From WYZ-LMO6 sp964509845 (GTDB lineage Archaea > Hadarchaeota > Hadarchaeia > Hadarchaeales > WYZ-LMO6), in assembly GCA_964509845.1 (NCBI GenBank), contig CAZDZG010000016.1:1-25299 (forward strand): a stretch of DNA of 25,299 nucleotides, in the 5' to 3' direction. The notes under the pieces are model-generated. The model was not told the origin of the DNA. It did no database searches and saw nothing but the letters and a program-made list of their open reading frames with translations. A program made the position numbers and the translations under genes. Of the stretch, positions 1-7,541 are shown piece by piece (position 1 is the stretch's first letter; each line of letters begins with the position of its first letter).

Positions 1-750
1 GGGAAAGGGGGGGCGGGGAAGAGCACCCTCTCCGCCCTCCTGATCAGGGTGCTTTCGGAGAGGAGGATAGGTCCCCTGCTGGCGGTGGATGCCAATCCCG
101 ACTCCAACCTTCCCCACCTGCTGGGGGTGGAGGTTTCCGGAACGGTGGCCGATCTGACCTCGGAGATGAAGCGGAAAATCGAAAGGGGTGACCTGCCCCC
201 AGCCGTTACCAAGAGGGATCTGCTGGAGTACGGGGTGATCAAGATCCTCAAGGAAACCCCCACCTTCGACCTGCTGGTGATGGGGAGGGGGGAAGGGGAA
301 GGGTGCTACTGCATGGTGAACGCCCTCCTGACCGACATCCTGGACACCCTGAGCCGCAACTACTTCCTCACCCTCATAGACGAGGACGCGGGGCTGGAGC
401 ATCTCAGCCGGAGGACCGACAGGGACGTGGACGTGATGCTGATCGTCACGGACCCCAGCGCCATGGGCTTCAGAACGGCTGCCAGGATAAAGGAGGTGGC
501 CAGGGAGGTGCACCTAGAGTTCAAGCGGATGTACCTGGTGGGGAACCGGTTCTCCGCCGAGCAGGTCCCCATGCTGGAGGAGAGGGCCAGGGAGATGGGG
601 CTGGAGGTGCTGGGAACCATCCCGCACGATGACCACGTCTTCAGGCTCAACCTATCGGGAAGGCCCCTTTTCGAGCTCCCTTCGGACAGCCCCTCCCTGA
701 GGGCAGCGGAGGCCCTTCTGCGCAGGATGGGGCTCCTCCGGGAAACATGA
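1..750 (+). CDS. cooC: CooC-type carbon monoxide dehydrogenase maturation ATPase (5' partial)
   Basis: The reading frame is open from base 1 and begins with a deviant Walker A motif, GKGGAGKSTL, so only a few N-terminal residues are missing. It continues with LLAVDANPDSNLPHLLG, the switch I region of the MinD/CooC/NifH class of P-loop ATPases, and later VGNRF near the C-terminus. CooC proteins use ATP-driven dimerisation to deliver nickel to the C-cluster of CO dehydrogenase; archaeal copies usually sit with CODH/acetyl-CoA synthase genes. Total length (about 250 residues) fits CooC. It shares an ATGA overlap with the next gene, so the two are probably co-transcribed. No CODH subunit lies in the window, so the substrate is inferred. 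A general MinD-like ATPase is the alternative. Confidence 0.85.
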   Translation, partial: GKGGAGKSTLSALLIRVLSERRIGPLLAVDANPDSNLPHLLGVEVSGTVADLTSEMKRKIERGDLPPAVTKRDLLEYGVIKILKETPTFDLLVMGRGEGEGCYCMVNALLTDILDTLSRNYFLTLIDEDAGLEHLSRRTDRDVDVMLIVTDPSAMGFRTAARIKEVAREVHLEFKRMYLVGNRFSAEQVPMLEERAREMGLEVLGTIPHDDHVFRLNLSGRPLFELPSDSPSLRAAEALLRRMGLLRET

Positions 751-1343
751 AGCTCGCTCTCCTCATCCTGGCGGGGGGAAAGAGCGAGAGATGGGGGACC
801 GAGAAGGCCCTGGTGGAGGTGGAGGGAAAGCCCCTGGTCCTCCACGTGCTGGAGGGGCTGGGGGCCCTTTCGGAGGAGAGGGTGATCTCCTGCAAGCCCG
901 GGCTGGGCCTGAGGCTTCCGGGAGTAAGGGTGGTGGAGGACATCTCGGAGGAGAAGGGGGCCCTCGTGGGCCTGTTCAGCTCCCTCCCGCACATCAGGAG
1001 CAAGTACGTGGCGGTGGTGGCCTGCGATCACATCCGGGCCAGCCTCAGGGTGATGGAGAGGCTGGCGGAGAGGGCCGAGGGCCATGACGGGGCGATCCCC
1101 CGCTGGCCCAACGGATACCTGGAGCCCCTCTACGCCGTTTACCGAACCGGGAGCCTGAGAAAAGCGGTGGAGGAGGGGATGAGGAGGGGGGAGAGGAGGC
1201 TGAGGAAGGTTCTGGAGGGGTTGGACCTCATCCACGTGCCGGTGGAGGAGCTGAGGGAGCTGGATCCAGGGCTGGACTGCTTCTTCAACCTCAACTCCCC
1301 CGAGGATCTCCTCAGGCTTCCACCACCTCGCTCAGGTCCCTGA
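747..1343 (+). CDS. mobA: MobA-like molybdenum cofactor guanylyltransferase family protein
   Basis: A 198-residue protein with the N-terminal nucleotidyltransferase signature LILAGGKSERWGTEKAL (family form LAGGxSxRMGxxKA, here with Trp for Met) and an internal VVACDHI segment that corresponds to the metal-binding acidic region. MobA joins GMP to molybdopterin to make the guanine dinucleotide cofactor. The start codon overlaps the stop of the CooC-like gene (ATGA), and the 3' end overlaps the convergent decarboxylase gene by 32 bases. FwdB of the neighbouring operon is a bis-MGD enzyme, so a MobA here would supply its cofactor; that link is inferred from proximity. The related CTP- or GTP-dependent transferases (MocA, CofC) share the fold, so the exact nucleotide is uncertain. 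Confidence 0.75.
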   Translation: MKLALLILAGGKSERWGTEKALVEVEGKPLVLHVLEGLGALSEERVISCKPGLGLRLPGVRVVEDISEEKGALVGLFSSLPHIRSKYVAVVACDHIRASLRVMERLAERAEGHDGAIPRWPNGYLEPLYAVYRTGSLRKAVEEGMRRGERRLRKVLEGLDLIHVPVEELRELDPGLDCFFNLNSPEDLLRLPPPRSGP

Positions 1344-2415
1344 GGAAGGAACGGAGGTGGGAGGGGCGGTGGTGGGGCATCACCACCAGCCTCACCGCCT
1401 CCGGCAGCTCGGAGCGGGAGACCACCCACCCCTTTTCGCCCAGCCTCCCCTCTAGCTCCCGGACTCCCAGGCGCTCGTGGGTGAAGGCCACCACGTTCAG
1501 CTCAGGCTCCACCACCAGCCTCACCCCCTCCACCCTCCTCAGCCCCTTCGCCAGCTCCTTGGCCATCTCCACGCACCTCCTGGCCTCCCTTCCGTCCAGC
1601 AACTTCAGGGCCAGCCAGCAGGCCGCCACCGAGGCCCCCGGCCTGGTCCCCAGCAGGGTATGGGTCCTGGCTCCCAGGTAGGGAACCTCCCATTCCACCT
1701 TCCTCAGCCACTCTTCCTTCCGGAAGAGGACCAGGCCCGAGGGAATGGGGGCCCTTCCAAGCTTGTGGGGGTCGGCGGTCAGGGAGCAAACCCCCTCCAC
1801 CCCGAAGTCCCATCCCCTCCTTCCCAGGAAGGGAAGGAGGAAGCCCCCCAGGCAGGCGTCCACGTGCAAAAAGCATTCCCTCTCCCTCGCCACCTCCGCC
1901 ATCTCCTCCACCGGATCCACCAGGCCGAGGGAGGCCGTGCCCGCCGTGGCCACCACGGCCGCCGTCCTCCCATCCACCTTTCTCCTGAGCTCCTCGGGAT
2001 CGGCCCGGTAATCCTCCCCAAGGCCCGTGAGGACGAGCCTAAGGCCGAGCAGGGAGCATGCCTTTCGCACGGAATAGTGCACGGAGAGGGGGGCCACCAC
2101 CTTTTTCCTCCCCGTGACCTCCCTGGCCACCCACAGGGCCATGAGGTTGCCCTCCGTCCCGCCCGAGGTGACGTAACCCGCCGCCCCCGGGCAGGAGAAC
2201 CATCTCCCGGCCTCCTCCACCACCTCCTCCTCGAGCCTCCGCACGCTGGGGAAGACCCTGGGGTCCAGGGCGTTGGTGTCCAGGAACCTCACGTAGGCCC
2301 TCACCAGTTCCCTCCTGGGAAGGGTGCAGAGGGAGGAGAAGACCCTGCCGGAGCGGTATCCGGGATCCCCCTTTCTCCTCTCCTCCAGCAACCTCAGGTA
2401 TTCCCTCGCCCTCAC
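1312..2415 (-). CDS. mfnA: L-tyrosine/L-aspartate decarboxylase, PLP-dependent (methanofuran synthesis)
   Basis: A 367-residue group II PLP decarboxylase. Visible are the SGGTEGN loop (residues 84-90), SVHYS with His113 that stacks on PLP, ATAGTASLG (156-164), HVDA with Asp186 that contacts the pyridine nitrogen, and TADPHKLG with Lys218 as the Schiff-base lysine. MfnA makes tyramine for methanofuran in methanogens; in Thermococcales the homologue makes beta-alanine from aspartate for CoA. Being last in an operon for methanofuran-dependent enzymes favours the tyramine role, but substrate preference cannot be read from sequence here. The GTG start overlaps the upstream mptN stop (GTGA). The 3' end overlaps the convergent MobA-like gene. 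Confidence 0.88.
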   Translation of the reverse strand: MRAREYLRLLEERRKGDPGYRSGRVFSSLCTLPRRELVRAYVRFLDTNALDPRVFPSVRRLEEEVVEEAGRWFSCPGAAGYVTSGGTEGNLMALWVAREVTGRKKVVAPLSVHYSVRKACSLLGLRLVLTGLGEDYRADPEELRRKVDGRTAAVVATAGTASLGLVDPVEEMAEVARERECFLHVDACLGGFLLPFLGRRGWDFGVEGVCSLTADPHKLGRAPIPSGLVLFRKEEWLRKVEWEVPYLGARTHTLLGTRPGASVAACWLALKLLDGREARRCVEMAKELAKGLRRVEGVRLVVEPELNVVAFTHERLGVRELEGRLGEKGWVVSRSELPEAVRLVVMPHHRPSHLRSFLRDLSEVVEA

Positions 2416-3278
2416 CCCTTACCCTCCAGGTAATCCAGCAAAAGGGAGGCCACGTTCTCCCTCCTCACGGACTGCAGTCCCTTCCAGCCTGGAATGGCGT
2501 TCACCTCCACCACGTACTTCCTTCCGTCCTCCCCCACCAGCAGGTCCACCCCCGCGTACTCGCACCCCAGCACCCTTACCGCCCTCAGGGCCATCTCCCT
2601 GCTCTCCTCATCGGGTTCCCAGGCCTCGGGCCTCGCCCCCCTGGAAACGTTGGTCTTCCAGTCCTCCCCCACCCTCCTCATCCCCAGCACCCTCTCCCCT
2701 ATCACCAGCATCCTCAGGTCCCAGTTGCCGTGCGGGATGAACTTCTGAACGTAGTAAACGCACCTCCCGTACTCCAACACGGAGAAAAGGCGATGGGCCA
2801 GGTCCTCCTCCTTCACCCTCAGCATCCCGGCCCCCAGGGAGCCGAAGAGGGGCTTCACCACCACCTCCCCATACCTCTCAAAAGCCTTCCTGGCCTCCTC
2901 CCTTCTCTCCGTCACCACGGTGGGGGGAACGGGGAGGCCGGCGTCCTCCAGGAGGGAATTCGTGTAGAACTTGTCGGCGCACCTCTCGATGGCAGAGGGG
3001 GGGTTTACCACCCTGACCCCCAGGTTCTCCAGCCTGTGGAGGACGTCCATCCTGAAGACCAGCTGCTCCGCCGAACCCTTGGGGACCCACCTCACCAGCA
3101 ACAGGTCAAACTCCTCCAGATCCATTCCGCGGCAGGTCACCCTGGGCCTCTCCCCCAGCCTCGCCACCAGCTCCTGGAGGGGGAACTCGAAGCACTCCCA
3201 TCCCCTCCTTCCCGCTTCCTCCCTCAGCCTCTCCACGTTCCAGTCCGGCCTGCCCGAGGTGAAGATCCCCACCCTCAC
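2412..3278 (-). CDS. mptN: RimK-type ATP-grasp ligase, probable tetrahydromethanopterin:glutamate ligase
   Basis: A 288-residue ATP-grasp protein. The N-terminal preATP-grasp half is followed by VVNPPSAIERCADKFYTN (residues 90-107), the lysine-bearing VVKPLFGSLGAG (140-151), NWDLRMLV (185-192) and the Mg-binding EVNAIPGWKGLQ (258-269). This set is typical of the RimK/MptN/CofF group. MptN adds alpha-linked glutamate to H4MPT to give tetrahydrosarcinapterin. Location directly behind mch, an H4MPT enzyme, supports that assignment over RimK, LysX or the F420 ligase CofF. The start is GTG at 3278, 21 bases after the mch stop, and the stop overlaps the mfnA start by 4 bases. Family membership is secure; the acceptor substrate is inferred from context. 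Confidence 0.82.
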   Translation of the reverse strand: MRVGIFTSGRPDWNVERLREEAGRRGWECFEFPLQELVARLGERPRVTCRGMDLEEFDLLLVRWVPKGSAEQLVFRMDVLHRLENLGVRVVNPPSAIERCADKFYTNSLLEDAGLPVPPTVVTERREEARKAFERYGEVVVKPLFGSLGAGMLRVKEEDLAHRLFSVLEYGRCVYYVQKFIPHGNWDLRMLVIGERVLGMRRVGEDWKTNVSRGARPEAWEPDEESREMALRAVRVLGCEYAGVDLLVGEDGRKYVVEVNAIPGWKGLQSVRRENVASLLLDYLEGKG

Positions 3279-3299
3279 GGGGATCCCCCCAGCGGGGGC

Positions 3300-4238
3300 T
3301 CAGGGCCTGATTCCCAGCGACCTCTCAAGGATTTCCTCGTTTATCCCACCCGCGTGGAAGACCCTACCCGTCTTCAGGTTGTTCACCGTGATCTCCGCGG
3401 GGGAGAAGAGCTTGGGATCTATCTTGAAGAAGTCCCTCTCGTACCTCTCGAAGAGTTCGAGGAAGGGGGAGCCGTAGTCCCTGGAGGAGCTGGAGGGAAC
3501 CTCGGCGATGATCCTCTCCACCTCCTCGTCTTCCGCTTCCACGAAGTAAATCGTCCTCCCCCCGTAGAGCACGCAGTCGTTGGTCTTGCCCATGGCCTCC
3601 AAGTCGTTCTTGGCCACGGGGGCGATGGGGGCCGTTCCCACCCCGCTCACGAGTTTCTGGAGGGGGAAGCCCAGCTCGTGAAGCTTGTGGACCCCCGTCT
3701 CCACCACCCTGGCGGAGATCTGGATGCTTCCCACCAGGCTGGCGGTGGGGGCCACCACCAGGGCGAGGTTCTCGGGCTTCACCCCGCACTTCTCCGCCAC
3801 GAACTCCGCCACCCTCTCATCCGGAAGCTTTCTGGTCTCCAGGGCCAGCACCGCCACCTCGCTGCTGTCCGCGTACCCCAGTTCCCCGAAGAGCTTCTCC
3901 ACCCTGGCCAGGGCCCTTGCCGGCCCGGATCCCATGGCGAAGTACTTGTCCACCTTCACCGCCCACCCGGCGTACTGGGAGGCCATACAGGAGATCACGG
4001 GATGGTCCGTGCGCACCCGCACCCTGGGGAGCCTGCCCGCCTCCACCTCCACCTCCCCCAGCCCTCCCATGCAGATCCTGGAGAAGGCTATTCCCGCCTC
4101 CACACTCCCTGGAACCTCCACCCCCGCATCGATGACCGTGCAGCCGTTCCCCAGCCTCCTCACCCTTATCCTCATCTCCTCCTCCCTGGCCTTCATCTCC
4201 TCCACGATTTCCCAGGCCCTCCTGTTCACGCTCAGCAT
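3300..4238 (-). CDS. mch: Methenyltetrahydromethanopterin cyclohydrolase
   Basis: A 312-residue protein matching Mch along its length: MLSVNRRAWEIV at the N-terminus, TDHPVISCMASQYAGW in the middle, KYFAMGSGPARA, ETRKLP, SVAPT-like VVAPTASLVGSIQ, and the C-terminal NNLKTGRVFHAGG. Mch interconverts N5-formyl-H4MPT and N5,N10-methenyl-H4MPT plus water in the cytoplasm, without a metal or redox cofactor. Usual family length is about 320, so the gene is complete. The ATG at 4238 has GGGAGG just upstream and lies 7 bases inside fwdC, implying translational coupling. It receives the product of Ftr, encoded two genes upstream, and hands methenyl-H4MPT to Mtd, encoded on the other side of the divergent promoter. 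Confidence 0.97.
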   Translation of the reverse strand: MLSVNRRAWEIVEEMKAREEEMRIRVRRLGNGCTVIDAGVEVPGSVEAGIAFSRICMGGLGEVEVEAGRLPRVRVRTDHPVISCMASQYAGWAVKVDKYFAMGSGPARALARVEKLFGELGYADSSEVAVLALETRKLPDERVAEFVAEKCGVKPENLALVVAPTASLVGSIQISARVVETGVHKLHELGFPLQKLVSGVGTAPIAPVAKNDLEAMGKTNDCVLYGGRTIYFVEAEDEEVERIIAEVPSSSSRDYGSPFLELFERYERDFFKIDPKLFSPAEITVNNLKTGRVFHAGGINEEILERSLGIRP

Positions 4239-5050
4239 CCCTCCCCCCTCCAGACCAGGATCTCACCCTTTCCCGAGCAGGCCAGGTCCCCGTCGTACCT
4301 CTCGTACTTCCCCTTCAGGTGCTCCTCCCGCACCGGCAGTCCCTCCCTCCGCAGGTAGGGCAGGAGGAGGGAGAGGAAGGTGGGGCGGTAGGTACAGCTG
4401 TACTGGAAGGTGGGGAGGAGGGGCGGCCTGCGAAAGGTCAGGATGGTTCCCCTCTCCATTCCCCCTCCCAGTCCCTCTCCCACCTCACCGAAGCACACGA
4501 TCGTTCCCCCCGTCATGAGGGCCCCCGCAAAGTCCCCGAGCCTCCCCTCCACCGCTATCACCCCCCTTCTCAGCTTCTCCCCCACCTCCCTCCCCGCGTT
4601 CCCCCTTATTATGATGGTTCCCCCCCTCATTCCCACCCTCGATCCCCGGTATCCCGCCCCCACCAGGTTCCCCGCCTCCCCCCTCACCTCTATCCTTCCC
4701 CCCCTCATCTCCGCCCCCACCCAGTCTCCCGCCCTCCCCTTCACCACGATTTCCCCTCCCGACATCTCCGCCCCCAGGTGCATCCCCACCTCCCCTTCCA
4801 CCTCTATCCTTCCCCTGGTCATCCTGGCCCCCACGTACTTCACCCTGCCGAAGTCCCCCTCCAGCCTGAGCACCTCTCCGTCCCCCCTCTCCTCCACGGT
4901 GAAGAGCTCCTCCAGTTTCTTCCTCCTCCTGCCATACAGCACCTCCATCCTCCCCACCTCCCCCACCGGCTTCCCGCACAGGTGCTCGGGGCATAGGATC
5001 TCCGCCTCCACCGGAACCTTGAAGGGAAACCTGGGCCTCAGGATGAGCAC
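4232..5050 (-). CDS. fwdC: Formylmethanofuran dehydrogenase subunit C
   Basis: A 272-residue protein whose middle (about residues 75-190) is a run of GGxIxVxGxAGxxVG repeats, the right-handed beta-helix shared with the C-terminal domain of glutamate synthase. This is the hallmark of FwdC/FmdC, which packs against FwdA and helps form the methanofuran-binding region of the complex. The C-terminal part (PTFQYSCTYRPTFLSLLL) ends in a short globular tail. The start is GTG at 5050, overlapping the end of ftr by 13 bases; its stop overlaps mch by 7. It is separated from fwdDBA by ftr. Nothing appears truncated. Confidence 0.95.
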   Translation of the reverse strand: MLILRPRFPFKVPVEAEILCPEHLCGKPVGEVGRMEVLYGRRRKKLEELFTVEERGDGEVLRLEGDFGRVKYVGARMTRGRIEVEGEVGMHLGAEMSGGEIVVKGRAGDWVGAEMRGGRIEVRGEAGNLVGAGYRGSRVGMRGGTIIIRGNAGREVGEKLRRGVIAVEGRLGDFAGALMTGGTIVCFGEVGEGLGGGMERGTILTFRRPPLLPTFQYSCTYRPTFLSLLLPYLRREGLPVREEHLKGKYERYDGDLACSGKGEILVWRGEGC

Positions 5051-5934
5051 CTCATCACCTCCCTCAGGTGGAAGAGGTACTTGCCCAGCTTTCCTCCGTA
5101 GTTCCCCGCCGAGATCCTCCTTATTCCCTTCACCGAGCAGGCCCCCTCTATTCCCTCCCTCATGGCTTTCCTCACGCTCTCCTCGTCCAGCCCGTTGATC
5201 ACGATCTCCAGCACGCAGTTCACCCCCTCCGGCACCTTGCTCTTGACCAGGGGCCTGAGGGTGGGGCAGTACTCCGTGTTGGTGGAGGCCTTCAAAAACC
5301 TGTACTTGGAGCCCACCTTGCTCCCGCTCCTCACCACCCCACCGGGGAAGGGCGCCACCACCCCCTCCACCCTCCTTATCCTCTCCACCGCCCTCTCCGC
5401 CGCCTCCAGCGTGCAGTCCTCATCCTCCCCCAGGATGAGGAAGTTCCCCCCTCCCACCGCCCTCTTGATCCCAAACTCCTCCTCCACCAGGAACTCTCCC
5501 TCCATGACGGGAATCCTCCAGAACCTCCTCTCCCCCACCCTCTTGGAAAGCTGGAAGCCATCCCCGAAGAACCTGAGCTTGGCCCCCACCTTCACCGTTT
5601 TCTCCCCCTGCAGGCCGTTGAAGCAGGAGGTGGTGGGGCAGGTCATGATGCACTGCCCTATCCTCCTGAGCAGCTGGTCCTCCAGATCCTTCTCGGACAT
5701 GGCAAAGATCAGCAGGCTGGCCCCGGGTCTTCCGTCGGGGGTCTCCTCCGGCCTCAGCCACCTCTCCACGCCCGCCTCCGCCCCGCAGGCTATCACGGAG
5801 GTGGCGAAGCCCGTGGCGGTCAGGGCGGCGTTCCTCACCCAGTTCTCGTTCTTGGCCGTCACGATCACCCTGGCCGCCCTCATGCCGAAGGCCTCGGCAA
5901 AGGTATCCTCTATCTCCACCCCATTCACCCACAT
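5038..5934 (-). CDS. ftr: Formylmethanofuran:tetrahydromethanopterin formyltransferase
   Basis: A 298-residue protein starting MWVNGVEIEDTFAEAFGM, which is the conserved Ftr N-terminus; an in-frame upstream extension to 6072 was discarded because it lies in fwdA and has no family resemblance. Other Ftr segments are TGFATSVIACG, RIGQCIMTCPTTSCFNGL, FFGDGFQ and the C-terminal GGKLGKYLFHL. The enzyme moves the formyl group from formylmethanofuran to N5 of H4MPT. Length matches the family (about 297). It starts 10 bases inside the end of fwdA and ends 13 bases inside fwdC, so it sits physically within the formylmethanofuran dehydrogenase genes, which suggests coordinated production with its substrate-making complex. 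Confidence 0.97.
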   Translation of the reverse strand: MWVNGVEIEDTFAEAFGMRAARVIVTAKNENWVRNAALTATGFATSVIACGAEAGVERWLRPEETPDGRPGASLLIFAMSEKDLEDQLLRRIGQCIMTCPTTSCFNGLQGEKTVKVGAKLRFFGDGFQLSKRVGERRFWRIPVMEGEFLVEEEFGIKRAVGGGNFLILGEDEDCTLEAAERAVERIRRVEGVVAPFPGGVVRSGSKVGSKYRFLKASTNTEYCPTLRPLVKSKVPEGVNCVLEIVINGLDEESVRKAMREGIEGACSVKGIRRISAGNYGGKLGKYLFHLREVMRCSS

Positions 5935-7541
5935 GGAATCACCTCGCTCCTCGGAAGGTACTCGGGCTCCACCGGATAGTTCTCCAGGGAAACCGTGTAG
6001 TAGCTCTCGAAGTCCCGCCTGGCGTCCTCCGGCAGCTCCCCCTCCGGACTGACCCACCAGGTCCTCCCCCATCCCTCCTTCACCACCTTCCCATCCTTCA
6101 CCACGATCTCGCCATCCTTGATCACGTACTTGGCCCTGGAGAAGGAGCCCTCTATGTCGTCCTCCCTGAACTCGTAGATGGCCACGTCCGCATCCGCCCC
6201 CACCCCCAGGTGTCCCTTCCTCCTCAGGCCCAGGAGCCTGGCGGGGGCTGCCCTGGTGATCACGGCTATCTCGTAGAGGGAGTACTCCCTGTCAAGGGAG
6301 GGCAGGGTGGAGCGGGAGGAGGCCGCCTTGTGGACCTCCGAGAGGGTCCTCTCCCTGGCCTCCCTGCTCATCAGCCACTCGATCACCTTAGGGTAGTGGT
6401 AGAAGGGACCGGCGTTGGGATGATCGGTGGTGAGCACCACCTTCCAGGGATCCTCCACCAGCAGGGCCACCTCCAGCCCTATGGCCCACTGCACGGCATT
6501 CACCGGGGACTTGGGCCTGAAGGTGTAGGGCACTATTCCCGCCCCTTCCTCCACCTCCACATCCGAGTTGTACCACTTGTTTCCGGTTAGCCTGAAGAGC
6601 TTGTGCTGCCAAGGGCCATCCGCGGTCATGGTGGTGGCCTCCCCGAAGATCACCTGCCCCAGATCGCAGCTCACCCCCTTGAACCTGTTGATGGCCTTGG
6701 CAACCTCCGGGGCGGCCGAGGAGAGGGTGGCCCAGTCCTCCCCTCCGTAGGAGTTGAACTGGATGTGGGTGATGTGGATCCTCGCCCCCTCCGCCACCGC
6801 CGTCTCCACCGTCTCCACCACCAGTCCGAACTTGCCAGGGTTCCCCAAGCCGTTGCAGTGAACGTGGATGGAGTGGGGGAGACCCAGCTCCTCGTTCACC
6901 CTGGCCAGTCCCCGTATGATCTCCCTGGGGGTGATCCCGTAGTTCTCCACCTGGTCGTCCAGGTCCTCCACGTTCCTTCCCCACTTCCAGTTCTCCACCC
7001 CTCCGGGATTCACCAGCTTGATCGCATAGCCCTTGGTGGCCCTCAGGAGCCAGGCCACGAAGTCCCTGAGCTTCTCCCTATTTCCCTCCTTGAGGTACTT
7101 CATCACGAAGTGGTTGTTTCCCATGAGGGTGTAGGCCCCCTTGTCCACCATGGGGATGTCGTTCAGCTCCTCGTGAACGTGCCTGGCGGTAAGGGGGGGC
7201 ATGGCTGCCTCCATGACCGTGGTGTAGCCCAGCAAGGCATACCTGTATCCCGTGACGTAGGTGGTGGGGACGGTGTACCCCACACCCCCCCTGGTCACCT
7301 CTGTCCTGGGGACGGGATCGAGACGGTGGTCCTCGGGCCTCATCAGCCTTCCCAGGTTAACCTTGGAGCCCGCCACGTGACTGTGCAGGTCCACCCCCCC
7401 CGGGAAGACGATGAGGCCGGAGGCATCTATCACCTCCCCCTTCGCCTCCTCCACCATCCTTCCCCCCTCGATGAAGAGGTCCATTCGCTCCCCGTTGATC
7501 CCGTTGATGGGGTCGTAAACGATTCCGTTCTTGATGATCAT
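5925..7541 (-). CDS. fwdA: Formylmethanofuran dehydrogenase subunit A (amidohydrolase fold)
   Basis: A 538-residue amidohydrolase-superfamily protein, slightly shorter than the usual 560-570. The start MIIKNGIVYDP is the family N-terminus. Binuclear metal ligands are visible: DLHSHVAG (His53, His55), AIKLVNPGG with Lys175 in the position of the carboxylated lysine, HVHCN (His226/His228), IHITHI (His256, His259) and TDHPNAGPF with Asp373. FwdA condenses formate, made from CO2 by FwdB, with methanofuran to give formylmethanofuran. The ATG shares an ATGA overlap with fwdB and the stop overlaps ftr by 10 bases. All catalytic positions I would expect are present. Confidence 0.96.
   Translation of the reverse strand: MIIKNGIVYDPINGINGERMDLFIEGGRMVEEAKGEVIDASGLIVFPGGVDLHSHVAGSKVNLGRLMRPEDHRLDPVPRTEVTRGGVGYTVPTTYVTGYRYALLGYTTVMEAAMPPLTARHVHEELNDIPMVDKGAYTLMGNNHFVMKYLKEGNREKLRDFVAWLLRATKGYAIKLVNPGGVENWKWGRNVEDLDDQVENYGITPREIIRGLARVNEELGLPHSIHVHCNGLGNPGKFGLVVETVETAVAEGARIHITHIQFNSYGGEDWATLSSAAPEVAKAINRFKGVSCDLGQVIFGEATTMTADGPWQHKLFRLTGNKWYNSDVEVEEGAGIVPYTFRPKSPVNAVQWAIGLEVALLVEDPWKVVLTTDHPNAGPFYHYPKVIEWLMSREARERTLSEVHKAASSRSTLPSLDREYSLYEIAVITRAAPARLLGLRRKGHLGVGADADVAIYEFREDDIEGSFSRAKYVIKDGEIVVKDGKVVKEGWGRTWWVSPEGELPEDARRDFESYYTVSLENYPVEPEYLPRSEVIPCG

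Noticed and set aside
2730..4358. Plus-strand open frame of about 540 codons opposite mptN, mch and fwdC
   Set aside because: It is antisense to three well-recognised genes and its translation is a Pro/His/Gly-rich string without any family motif; long antisense frames are expected in GC-rich, purine-biased DNA.
4480..4860. Repeat-like DNA within fwdC that might suggest a tandem repeat or CRISPR
   Set aside because: It reflects the GGxIxVxGxAG protein repeat of the beta-helix; the DNA units are degenerate and have no spacers.
5935..6072. Upstream in-frame start for ftr
   Set aside because: The added 46 residues lie inside fwdA and do not resemble Ftr, whose conserved N-terminus starts at 5934.
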